The notes beneath the pieces were generated by a model that made no database searches, was not told the DNA's origin, and was given only the letters and a program-made list of their open reading frames with translations. A DNA stretch of 8,208 nt from Pseudomonadota bacterium (GTDB lineage Bacteria; Pseudomonadota; Gammaproteobacteria; Steroidobacterales; Steroidobacteraceae), in contig JAKBCG010000100.1 of NCBI GenBank assembly GCA_021808035.1, forward strand, positions 1-8,208, given 5' to 3'. Made by a program: the position numbers and the translations under genes. This document shows positions 1 to 6,511 of the stretch, one piece after another (positions within the stretch are counted from its first letter, which is position 1; every line of letters begins with the position of its first letter).

Positions 1-2025
1 GTAGCCCTTCTCGATCCGCATCGTGTTGACCGCGTACAGGCCGTAGTCGGCGATGCCCGATCGCTGGCCCGCGTCCCAGAGCGCGTCGTAGATCGTCGTG
101 ATCGAATCCATCGGCGCGTGCAGCTCCCAGCCGAGTTCGCCGACGTAACTGACCCTGAGTGCGCGCACCGGGCGGCCGGCGACCGTGATCTCGCGCGCCG
201 ACAACCAGCGGAAGCCGGCGTTCGACAGGTCCGCGTCGGTGAGCGCCGCGAGCAGTTCCCTCGATCGCGGTCCGGACAACACGAGGACGCCGTAGTCGGC
301 GGTCACGTTCGCGACCGCGACGCGCTCGCCGGATCGAAGACTCTGGGTCAGCAGGTCGAGATCACGCAGCTCCGCGGCGGCGGCCGACAACGCGTAGAAG
401 CGGTCGTCGGCGAGACGGCTCACGGTCATCTCGCCGGCGATCCGTCCACCGGGCGACAACGGATGCACGAGCGCGATGCCGCCGGTCTTGCGCGGCATCC
501 GATTCGCGCACACGCGGTTCAGGAACGCCTCGGCGTCCGGCCCGGTGATCTCGAACTTCGCGAAACCGCTGAGGTCGAGCACGCCGACGCGCTCGTGCAC
601 CGCCGCGACCTCGTCGTGGACGACGTCGAACACGTTGTTGCGCGCGTAGCCCGGCTGTTCCACGCGGCCGTCGAGGGAGAACCACTTCGGCCGCTCCCAG
701 CCGAACGTCTCGGTGTAGACGCAGCCGTGGCTCGCGAGCTTGGCGTACAGGGGGCTGACCTTGCGCGGCCGTCCGTCCGGCTCCTCCTCCCCGGGAAGGC
801 GCGTCGTGAAGGTCGTCCGATAGTCGAGGAACACCTTCGCGCGCACGTACGCCGCGTCCGCGAACCCGCCGAAGCGGCGCGGATCGAACTCGGTCATGTT
901 GATCTCGGCATCCCCATGCACCATCCACTGCGCGAGATACTTGCCGCAGCCGCCGCCCTGCGCGATCCCGAACGAGGTGCCGCAGCAGTCCCAGAAATTC
1001 CTGAGCCCGGCGACCGGCCCGAGGAGCGGCGCGCCGTCGGGGGTGTGCGGGATCGCGCCGTTGATCACCCGGCGGATCCCGGCGTCGCCGAAGATCGGCA
1101 TCCGCTCGATCGCCCGCTCGAGCCAGGGCCCGATCCGGTCGAGGTCGTCCGGGAACAGCTCGTTCGATGCCTCCCAGGCCGGATGACCCTGCGGCGCCCA
1201 GGCCTCGCGCAGATCGCTGTGCTCGTACACGCCGATCAGTCCTGATTTCTGTTCCTGCCGGAAATATCCGGACGCGTAGGAATCGCGCATCACCGGGATC
1301 TCGAAGCCGCTCTCCGCGAACGCCTTGATCGGATGGGTCACGACGTAGTGATGCTGCATGTTCGTGATCGGCGCGTCGGCACCGACCATCGCGGCGACCT
1401 GCCGCGCATAGCAGCCGGCGGCGTTCACGACGATCTCCGCGACGATCGGTCCTTGCTCGGTCGCGACTTCCCACTCCCCGCTCGCGCGCCGGCTGATTCC
1501 GGTGACCCGGTTGTGACGCAGGACCGTGACGCCGAGGTCACGCGCGCCTTTCGCAAGCGCGTTGCAGATCCCGGCGGGATCGCCGTGGCCGTCGTCCTGG
1601 GTCCACGCCGCCGCGATCACCCCGTCGGTCGTGAGGTACGGGTTCAATCGCTTGATCTCGTCGAGCCCGACGATGTCCATCCGGAAGCCGATGTTGCGCG
1701 CGTATCCCAGCACCCGCTTCAGCCACGCGAGCTCGGCGGCGTTGGTCGCCAGGCGCAGCCCGCCGCTGCCGTGCCAGCTCACGTACTGTCCGGTCAATGC
1801 CTCGAGACGCGGATAGAGTTGATTGCTGTAGGCGTGGATCTTCGCGAGGTTGTAGCTGCCGGTGATGCTCGGGCACTGACCGGCGGCATGCCAGGTCGAG
1901 CCGGAGGTCAACTCGTGCTTCTCGACGATCACGGTGTCGGTCACCCCTTCGAGCGCGAGGTGATAGGCGAGGCTGGCACCCATGATGCCGCCGCCGACGA
2001 TGACGATCTGTGCGTGTGTTTTCAT
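1..2025 (-). CDS. GcvT-family FAD-dependent oxidoreductase (dimethylglycine/sarcosine dehydrogenase-like), C-terminus cut by window edge
   Basis: The frame is open for 675 codons from an ATG at 2025 to the window's left edge, so the last part of the protein (family members are usually about 800 residues or more) is not seen. Seen in sequence: an N-terminal Rossmann FAD motif GGGIMG (residues 11-16); STWHAAG at 43-49, whose His46 aligns with the histidine that binds FAD covalently in dimethylglycine and sarcosine dehydrogenases; a second flavin-domain stretch at about 333-368 (PLLGP, then a glycine-rich GIAQGGG); and from about 425 an aminomethyltransferase (GcvT) fold with LDLSGFAKFEITG and YVGELGWELH (627-636). 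Family members oxidatively demethylate N-methyl glycines and pass the one-carbon unit to tetrahydrofolate in the GcvT half. The exact substrate cannot be decided. The start MKTHAQ fits family N-termini, no in-frame ATG lies upstream, and only a weak GGGAG lies 13 nt before it. It is divergent from the LysR gene, its likely regulator. Confidence 0.9.
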   Translation of the reverse strand, partial: MKTHAQIVIVGGGIMGASLAYHLALEGVTDTVIVEKHELTSGSTWHAAGQCPSITGSYNLAKIHAYSNQLYPRLEALTGQYVSWHGSGGLRLATNAAELAWLKRVLGYARNIGFRMDIVGLDEIKRLNPYLTTDGVIAAAWTQDDGHGDPAGICNALAKGARDLGVTVLRHNRVTGISRRASGEWEVATEQGPIVAEIVVNAAGCYARQVAAMVGADAPITNMQHHYVVTHPIKAFAESGFEIPVMRDSYASGYFRQEQKSGLIGVYEHSDLREAWAPQGHPAWEASNELFPDDLDRIGPWLERAIERMPIFGDAGIRRVINGAIPHTPDGAPLLGPVAGLRNFWDCCGTSFGIAQGGGCGKYLAQWMVHGDAEINMTEFDPRRFGGFADAAYVRAKVFLDYRTTFTTRLPGEEEPDGRPRKVSPLYAKLASHGCVYTETFGWERPKWFSLDGRVEQPGYARNNVFDVVHDEVAAVHERVGVLDLSGFAKFEITGPDAEAFLNRVCANRMPRKTGGIALVHPLSPGGRIAGEMTVSRLADDRFYALSAAAAELRDLDLLTQSLRSGERVAVANVTADYGVLVLSGPRSRELLAALTDADLSNAGFRWLSAREITVAGRPVRALRVSYVGELGWELHAPMDSITTIYDALWDAGQRSGIADYGLYAVNTMRIEKGY

Positions 2026-2072
2026 GCGATGAGGCGCGCTCCCGATGGCGGTTGACGACGATAAATTGAGCC

Positions 2073-2087
2073 TTGTCCGGCATACAA
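2073..2087. promoter_or_regulatory. Candidate LysR-type operator (T-N11-A palindrome) in the divergent promoter
   Basis: TTGTCCGGCATACAA has perfect TTGT/ACAA arms around a 7-nt centre, and T2074 and A2086 give the T-N11-A spacing typical of LysR-family binding sites. It lies 48 bp before the oxidoreductase ATG and about 50 bp before the LysR TTG. It sits in an AT-rich island (about 2061-2121) that contrasts with the GC-rich surroundings. On the plus strand TTGTCC (2073-2078) with a 17-bp spacer to TTTGAT (2096-2101) could be a weak sigma-70 promoter for the regulator that overlaps the operator, which would allow autorepression. A 5-bp inverted repeat ACCCG/CGGGT (2109-2113 and 2122-2126) around a T-run lies between this and the TTG start. 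Operator function is inferred from position and symmetry. Confidence 0.55.
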
Positions 2088-2135
2088 ACGAAAATTTTGA
2101 TACCTTAGACCCGGTTTTTTTCGGGTGCTCCCCCC

Positions 2136-3050
2136 TTGGATCGAACCAAACCGCTGGTCGGCTTGCCGACCTTGACCTGGCTGCGGGCGTTCGAGGCCGC
2201 CGCACGGACCTCGAGCTTCAGCGCCGCCGCGGCGGAGCTGAACCTCACCTCCGGCGCGATCAGCTACCAGATCCGCGCGCTCGAGCGGCACCTCGGGTTC
2301 GCGCTGTTCGAGCGGCTCCCGCGCGGCGTGCGCTTGACGCCGATGGGGGTGGCGTACCTGCCGCCGGTGCGCAAGGCGTTCGAGGAGCTCGCGGACTCGA
2401 CGCTCGGCCTGTTCGGCGGGGACGCGCGCGCCCAGATCACCGTGCACGCGCCGGTGAGCCTCGCCGCGCTGTGGCTCGCCCCGCACTTGCCGTCGTTCAT
2501 CGCGGCGCATCCCGCGATCGACGTGCGGCTGTGCTCGGTGATCTGGGACAACGCCGCACCCGACGAGTCCACCGACCTCGAGATCCGCTACGGCGACGGC
2601 CACTGGCTCGGCTATCGCTCCGAGCGCTTCCTGAATCAGGCCATCCTCGCGGTCTGCAGCCCGAAGCTGCGGCGCGGCGCAACCGACGAGGCCGCCGCGG
2701 TCGCGCTGCTCGCGCGTCATCCGATCCACATCATGGGGTACGAGGATCACTGGCTGAGCGCGCACCGCGAGCTCGGGCTGCGCGGCGCGCAGACGCATCG
2801 CGGGCCGACCGTGGACACCTCGGTCGCCGCGCTCGAACTCGCCGCGAACGGCATGGGCTGCGCGCTCGCGCACCGGATCTTCGCGGCGCCGTACCTGCGC
2901 ACCGGGCGGCTCGTCACGGCCATCGACCGGGAATTTCGCGACCGCCGTTCGTATTTCGTCGTCGTGCCCGAACGGCCGCGCCGCGTGCGCCGCGAGGTCG
3001 GGGCGTTCCGGGACTGGTTGTTCGAGCTCGCCGCCGTCGAGACCGCCTGA
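2136..3050 (+). CDS. LysR-family transcriptional regulator, GcvA-like
   Basis: The product is 304 residues, a normal LysR length. Residues about 11-68 form the winged helix-turn-helix, with the GcvA-subfamily signature LPTLTWLRAFEAAART followed by SFSAAAAELNLTSGAISYQIRALE and LFER. Residues about 98-296 form the effector-binding domain; DLEIRYGDGHW (148-157) resembles the DVAI-YG-G-W stretch of GcvA. The start is TTG at 2136: a stop at 2106-2108 closes the frame upstream, and the only other candidate is TTG at 2163, just before the family-conserved LPTLTWLRAF. No good Shine-Dalgarno precedes either, so translation may be weak or the leader short. GcvA activates the glycine cleavage operon in enterics. 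Being divergent from a dimethylglycine/sarcosine dehydrogenase-type gene suggests control of N-methyl glycine breakdown, with the effector unknown. It is convergent with the hybrid kinase gene across 13 bp, without a recognisable terminator. Confidence 0.9.
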   Translation: MDRTKPLVGLPTLTWLRAFEAAARTSSFSAAAAELNLTSGAISYQIRALERHLGFALFERLPRGVRLTPMGVAYLPPVRKAFEELADSTLGLFGGDARAQITVHAPVSLAALWLAPHLPSFIAAHPAIDVRLCSVIWDNAAPDESTDLEIRYGDGHWLGYRSERFLNQAILAVCSPKLRRGATDEAAAVALLARHPIHIMGYEDHWLSAHRELGLRGAQTHRGPTVDTSVAALELAANGMGCALAHRIFAAPYLRTGRLVTAIDREFRDRRSYFVVVPERPRRVRREVGAFRDWLFELAAVETA

Positions 3051-3063
3051 GCCGCGCCGCGCG

Positions 3064-4608
3064 TCATCCGCCGGTACCGTCCGCCGCCACCAGGGCGTCG
3101 CCGAGTTCGGCGATCGCCGCGGTCAGCGCGCCGGTGTCCACCGGCTTGCCCAGGAACCGGCACGCGGGGATCGGCGCCTTCACGACCCGGAGCAGCGAGT
3201 CGAGATCGCCGCTCAGCAGGACCGCGGGCAGTTCCCAGCCGAGCGTCTCGCGCAAGCGATGCAGCAGATCGATTCCGGTCATGTCGGTCCCGAGCCGATA
3301 ATCGGCGAGCAACAGGTCGCCCGGACGCAGCTGCGGCGCGAGCGCGAGCGCTTCGCCGGGCGAGGCGGCGCCGAGCACCGAATGGCCCGCGACCGTCAGG
3401 TAGAGCTCGGTCGCGCTGCGTACCGACGGGTTGTCCTCGACGAGTACCAGGCGGCCGCGCGCGGCGCCGCCCGCGATCGGCGCGGCGGCATGCGCGGTGT
3501 TCGAGCGGTCCGGGCGCAGCGCCTGGCGCGGTACCCGCACCACGACGCGCGTCCCCTCGCCGACCGTCGAGCGCACGGTGACGGGATACCCGAGGATCCG
3601 GGACACCTCGCGGACGATCGCGAGCCCGAGCCCGACACCAAGACGCGGCGCGCCCACCCGATCGACCTGGTAGTACTCGTCGAAGATGCGCTCGAGCTTG
3701 TCGGCCGGGATTCCGATCCCGGTGTCCTCGACACCGATCTCGAGATGTTCGGCGTCGAGCCGCGCGGTGACCCGGATCGCGCCCCGCTCGGTATATTTCA
3801 GCGCATTGCCGATCAGGTTCTGCAGCAGCTGCGTGAACAGCAGCCGATCCGTCGACAGCGTCACGCCGATCTCGGCGAACTCGAGACGCAGCGCCTTCGC
3901 GGTCGCGACGGAGTCGAATTCGCGCTGCAGGTCGGCGAACACCGCGGCAAGCGGCACCTCGTCGAGCTGCGGCTGGATCGCGCCCGACTCGAGGCGACTC
4001 ACGTCGAGCAGTCCATCCAGCAGCCGGGTCGCGCCCTCGATCGCCAGTTCCTCGCGATGCAACAGCTCGATGATGTCCGGGCAGCCGGATGCCAGCCGGC
4101 GCATCGCGGCGTTCAACAGCCGGATCGTTTGCATCGGTTGGCGAAGGTCGTGGCTCGCGGTCGCGAGGAACCGGCTCTTCGCCGAGTTCGCGCGCTCGGC
4201 CTCCGCGCGGGCGGCGACCAGCGCGTCGCGAACCGCCCGTCGCTCGGTCGCGTCGCGGATCGCAGCCGCGACGAACCGCTCCCCCTGCCATTCGAACGGC
4301 GCGAGCCGGATCCCCACCGGGAACTCCGAGCCGTCCGCGCGGCGCGCATACAGATCGGCGACCCGGCTGCCCATCTCCCGGCTCTGGGGGGCCTCGTGGA
4401 ACTCGGCGAGATGAGCCGCGTGGCGCGCACGGAATCGTTCCGGCAGCAGCACGTCGATCGGCTGGCCGATCAAGTCATCGGGGACATGGCCGAACACGAT
4501 GCGCACCGTGTCGTTGGCGAACCGGATCCGGCCGCGCGCGTCCACGGCGACCAGCGCATCGGGGCTGCAATGCAACAGTTGTTGTGACAGTGCGGCTACG
4601 TCACTCAT
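3064..4608 (-). CDS. PAS-domain hybrid sensor histidine kinase with C-terminal receiver
   Basis: The product is 514 residues with no membrane segment or signal peptide, so it is predicted to be cytoplasmic. Domain order: PAS (about 8-122, ending in the IRDATERR linker), a coiled linker rich in Ala/Glu/Arg (123-145), HisKA with phospho-acceptor His153 in FLATASHDLRQP, HATPase with N-box Asn268 (NLIGNALKYT), G1 Asp295 (DTGIGI) and G2 GVGLGLAI (324-331), an Ala-rich linker (about 362-384), then a receiver with Glu391/Asp392, phospho-acceptor Asp436 (LLADYRLG), Ser466 and Lys488 (GKP). All key residues are present. There is no output domain, so the signal must leave by phosphorelay or by binding a partner. 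The ATG at 4608 was chosen because MSDVAALSQQ runs directly into the PAS; longer in-frame starts would run into the divergent kinase gene. Its ribosome binding site is weak. It is divergent from the sensorless kinase/FixJ pair, a possible partner. Confidence 0.92.
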   Translation of the reverse strand: MSDVAALSQQLLHCSPDALVAVDARGRIRFANDTVRIVFGHVPDDLIGQPIDVLLPERFRARHAAHLAEFHEAPQSREMGSRVADLYARRADGSEFPVGIRLAPFEWQGERFVAAAIRDATERRAVRDALVAARAEAERANSAKSRFLATASHDLRQPMQTIRLLNAAMRRLASGCPDIIELLHREELAIEGATRLLDGLLDVSRLESGAIQPQLDEVPLAAVFADLQREFDSVATAKALRLEFAEIGVTLSTDRLLFTQLLQNLIGNALKYTERGAIRVTARLDAEHLEIGVEDTGIGIPADKLERIFDEYYQVDRVGAPRLGVGLGLAIVREVSRILGYPVTVRSTVGEGTRVVVRVPRQALRPDRSNTAHAAAPIAGGAARGRLVLVEDNPSVRSATELYLTVAGHSVLGAASPGEALALAPQLRPGDLLLADYRLGTDMTGIDLLHRLRETLGWELPAVLLSGDLDSLLRVVKAPIPACRFLGKPVDTGALTAAIAELGDALVAADGTGG

Positions 4609-4635
4609 GGGCTCATCGCGTCCGCTGCAGGGCCG

Positions 4636-4651
4636 CCGGGCTCGAGCCCGG
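4636..4651. repeat. Perfect 16-bp palindrome upstream of the hybrid kinase
   Basis: CCGGGCTCGAGCCCGG is fully self-complementary with no loop, and its nearest edge lies 27 bp before the ATG of the hybrid kinase gene. It sits in the 271-bp gap between divergent kinase genes. A loopless palindrome suits a dimeric DNA-binding protein better than an RNA hairpin, and no T-run follows on either strand. In GC-rich DNA some palindromes of this kind arise by chance, so an operator role is inference only. Confidence 0.4.
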
Positions 4652-4715
4652 ACGGTCCCGGGCCAGGTCGGCAGTCTACCCGATCTCTCGCCGAGCCGGG
4701 GGCGGCCTAAGGGCC

Positions 4716-4776
4716 CGGCGCAACCCGATGCGGGGAAACCGCAACTGCGTTGCGCCGAGAAATTCGGCACTCTCGG
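4716..4776. other. Cluster of nested inverted repeats in the divergent kinase intergenic region
   Basis: Three pairings are visible. An outer perfect 9-bp stem pairs CGGCGCAAC (4716-4724) with GTTGCGCCG (4749-4757). Inside it, TGCGG (4729-4733) pairs with CCGCA (4739-4743) around a GGAAA loop. Overlapping the outer right arm, CCGAGA (4755-4760) pairs with TCTCGG (4771-4776). The first and third structures compete for 4755-4757. A 10-bp palindrome GGATCGATCC follows at 4807-4816. The rest of the 4609-4879 gap shows no convincing -35/-10 pair, no coding frame I can support, and no terminator T-run. The block lies about 100-165 bp upstream of the sensorless kinase ATG and could be leader structure or protein-binding sites. 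Confidence 0.35.
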
Positions 4777-4879
4777 ATCCCAGGGTTGGCTGAGAATGTA
4801 AAGAGAGGATCGATCCGCGGGGTGCCGGCGCCTGATGCCGCCGCCCCGTGGCTCGCATTGCAACGCGCAGGGTGGATTG

Positions 4880-5632
4880 ATGAACGACAAATCGGCCGCG
4901 CCGGAACCGGGCGCGATCCTCAACCAGCTGATGGAGATCGCGCGGATCTCGGCGCTCGCCGAAATGGCGAGCGGGATCGCCCATGAACTCAATCAGCCGC
5001 TCGGGGCGATCGCCACCTTCGCGCAGGCCGGCGAGCGGATGCTGAACCGCCCCGACCCGCTGGTCGCGCCGGCGACCGACGTGTTCCGGCAGATCAGCCA
5101 CGAGGCGCTCGGCGCCGGCGAGGGGATCCGGCGGATCCGGAGCCTGTTCGAGTACGAACCGACCACCCGCGAGACCTGTCGGATGCCGGACGTGATCGCT
5201 GAATTGCGGCCGGTGCTCGAGATGCTCGCGCTGCGCGCGCACGGGGCTCTCGAGATCGAGGCGACGCCGGCCGACCTGCCCGAGGTGCCGATCGACCGGC
5301 TGAAGGTCCAGCACGTGCTGTTCGCGCTGGTTCAGAACGCGTTCGATGCGTCGGCCGAGCGGGCCACGGAGGCGCGTCCGCAGGTGCGGATCGCGACCAG
5401 CGGCGACCGCTACGCGGTCGAGACCAGCGTATACGATACCGGCGCCGGCATCGCCCCGGAGATCCGTGATCAACTGTTCCGCCCGTTCTTCACGACCAAG
5501 GCCCGCGGCACCGGTCTCGGTCTCGCGTCGAGCCGCGCGATCATCGAGGCGCACGAAGGTACGATAGGATTCGAGTCGCGGCCCCCGAGCGGGAGCCGGT
5601 TCTGGTTCCGCCTGCCGGCCGTGGTCAATTGA
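4880..5632 (+). CDS. Short FixL-type sensor histidine kinase lacking a sensor domain
   Basis: The product is 250 residues, half the length of FixL (about 500), and is essentially only a transmitter core. HisKA spans about 15-95 with phospho-acceptor His35 in EMASGIAHELNQPLGAI, the motif typical of FixL, DctB and related kinases. HATPase spans about 105-247 with N-box Asn153 (VQNAFDA), G1 Asp186 (YDTGAGI), F-box LFRPFFTTK (199-207) and G2 GTGLGL (210-215). No PAS, GAF or membrane segment lies before the HisKA; only about 14 residues precede it. The ATG at 4880 has AGGGTGG 4 nt upstream; an in-frame ATG at 4835 would add a 15-residue tail with no domain. It is followed after 12 bp by a FixJ-type regulator, its obvious phosphotransfer partner. 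With no sensor of its own, it probably takes input from another protein. It is predicted to be cytoplasmic and catalytically intact. Confidence 0.9.
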   Translation: MNDKSAAPEPGAILNQLMEIARISALAEMASGIAHELNQPLGAIATFAQAGERMLNRPDPLVAPATDVFRQISHEALGAGEGIRRIRSLFEYEPTTRETCRMPDVIAELRPVLEMLALRAHGALEIEATPADLPEVPIDRLKVQHVLFALVQNAFDASAERATEARPQVRIATSGDRYAVETSVYDTGAGIAPEIRDQLFRPFFTTKARGTGLGLASSRAIIEAHEGTIGFESRPPSGSRFWFRLPAVVN

Positions 5633-5644
5633 CGAGGTGATCGG

Positions 5645-6274
5645 ATGACGAAACCCAGCGAGCCGCCGGCGACGAAGGGCACGATCTACGTGGTCGACGA
5701 CGATGACGGCATGCGGCGCGCGCTGACGCTGCTGCTCGGCACGGTCGGCTTCGACACTCGCGCCTACGCCCGTCCGAGCGAGTTCCTCGCGAACCTGAAA
5801 CCCGACGCCGCCGGCTGTCTCGTGCTCGACATTCGCATGCCCGAGATGAGCGGCCTCGAACTGCAGCAGCAGCTGAACCAGACCGGCTGCATGCTGCCGG
5901 TGATCTTCATCACCGGCCACGGCGACGTGCCGATGGCGGTGCAGGCGATGAAGTCCGGCGCCTTCGAGTTCATCCAGAAGCCGTTCCGCGAGCAGGACCT
6001 GCTCGACAAGGTCAACCATGCGTTGCGCCACGACGCGGAGAGCCGGCAAGGCCTCGCGCGCCGCGCGGACGTGTTGAAACGCCTGGAGAGCCTGACGCCG
6101 CGGGAACGCCAGGTCATGGACCTGGTGGTCGAAGGCGGCGCGAACAAGGTGATCGCGATCGACCTCGGCCTGAGCGAGCGGACGGTCGAGATCCACCGTG
6201 CGAAGGTCATGGAGAAGATGGGTGCGCGTTCGGTCGCGCACCTGGTCAAGCTCCACATGATGATCGCCGAGTGA
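5645..6274 (+). CDS. FixJ-type response regulator with LuxR-family DNA-binding domain
   Basis: The product is 209 residues, like FixJ (about 205). The receiver spans about 12-126: the acidic cluster VVDDDD (16-21), phospho-acceptor Asp62 (LDIRMPEMSG), Thr90 in FITGHGDVPMAVQAMKSGA, and Lys112 in IQKPF. The GHGDVPMAV stretch is a hallmark of the FixJ branch. The LuxR-type helix-turn-helix spans about 145-205: LTPRERQVMDLVVEG, then LGLSERTVEIHRAKVMEKMGARS. The protein is expected to bind DNA as a dimer when phosphorylated. The ATG at 5645 has GAGG (5634-5637) 7 nt upstream, and the 12-bp gap from the kinase gene indicates co-transcription and a cognate pair. Its targets are not known; the repeats upstream of the kinase, or the nearby hemN promoter, are possible but unproven. 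The symbol fixJ is withheld because FixJ-branch regulators serve many pathways. Confidence 0.93.
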   Translation: MTKPSEPPATKGTIYVVDDDDGMRRALTLLLGTVGFDTRAYARPSEFLANLKPDAAGCLVLDIRMPEMSGLELQQQLNQTGCMLPVIFITGHGDVPMAVQAMKSGAFEFIQKPFREQDLLDKVNHALRHDAESRQGLARRADVLKRLESLTPRERQVMDLVVEGGANKVIAIDLGLSERTVEIHRAKVMEKMGARSVAHLVKLHMMIAE

Positions 6275-6276
6275 CC

Positions 6277-6313
6277 CCGGCGCGCCCGATCGCCGGCGGG
6301 TCGCGCGCGCCGG
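6277..6313. terminator. GC-rich hairpin after the FixJ-type gene, possible transcription end
   Basis: CCGGCGCGC (6277-6285) pairs perfectly with GCGCGCCGG (6305-6313) across a 19-nt loop, starting 3 bp after the regulator's stop codon. It also lies just beyond the 3' end of the small minus-strand reading frame at 6318, so it could serve both directions. No T-run follows on either strand, so it is not a canonical intrinsic terminator. Confidence 0.35.
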
Positions 6314-6317
6314 CGCC

Positions 6318-6407
6318 TCAGCGCGCCCTGCCCGCCCGGCTCGAGGCGTAGACGACGAAACCCACCATCAGCGCGAGCGTGATCGCTCCCCGTACCATCT
6401 CGACCAT
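6318..6407 (-). CDS. Candidate 29-residue single-span membrane microprotein
   Basis: I do not firmly recognise this short reading frame. It starts at an ATG at 6407 preceded by a strong GGAGG with a 10-nt spacer, and stops with TGA at 6318-6320. The peptide has a short acidic/basic head (MVEMVR), one hydrophobic segment at about residues 8-21 (AITLALMVGFVVYA) and a basic tail (SSRAGRAR), which predicts one transmembrane helix with the C-terminus in the cytoplasm. The pattern of a short helix ending in a Tyr-Ala-Ser-x-Arg-type basic tail faintly resembles CcoQ/FixQ, the small subunit of cbb3 oxidases, but it is shorter and no ccoNOP genes are visible. Codon use is GC-rich like its neighbours. 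The rest of the 6275-6580 gap holds the hairpin and the hemN promoter. It could be a chance frame; the ribosome binding site and membrane-like composition are the only support. Confidence 0.4.
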   Translation of the reverse strand: MVEMVRGAITLALMVGFVVYASSRAGRAR

Positions 6408-6511
6408 GTCCGACGATCCTCCGCGGGATACCGCAACCCGGCTGAATCGTAGACGACCCGGCCGCTGCGGGCCCATACGGGGCGTACCGGAGCCCGGTAG
6501 GTAGTCTCCCG

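Noticed and set aside
118..1245. Long plus-strand open frame of 375 codons opposite the flavoenzyme gene
   Set aside because: It is antisense to a clearly recognisable FAD/GcvT protein. Its translation is low-complexity Arg/Ala/Val/Asp-rich with no domain motif, as expected of a shadow frame in GC-rich DNA.
2045..3301. 418-codon plus-strand frame overlapping the LysR gene
   Set aside because: It is in another frame over a gene with full LysR motifs, is Arg/Ala-rich without domains, and runs into the convergent kinase gene.
4605..4616. Four-codon upstream frame (ATG AGC CCA TGA) overlapping the hybrid kinase start as ATGA
   Set aside because: It is too short to judge and has no ribosome binding site that would separate it from chance.
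4609..4992. N-terminal extension of the hybrid kinase to an upstream start at 4992
   Set aside because: The extra stretch overlaps the divergent kinase coding region and the repeat-rich gap, has no domain, and the PAS begins directly after the ATG at 4608.
4676..6256. 526-codon minus-strand frame opposite the sensorless kinase and FixJ-type genes
   Set aside because: It is antisense to two genes with intact catalytic motifs, and its translation is rich in Arg, His, Leu and Asp with no recognisable fold signature.
6347..6457. CGTAGACGAC present twice, at 6347-6356 and 6448-6457
   Set aside because: A single 10-bp direct repeat made of common GC-rich trinucleotides, with the first copy inside the microprotein frame; no third copy or symmetry supports a function.
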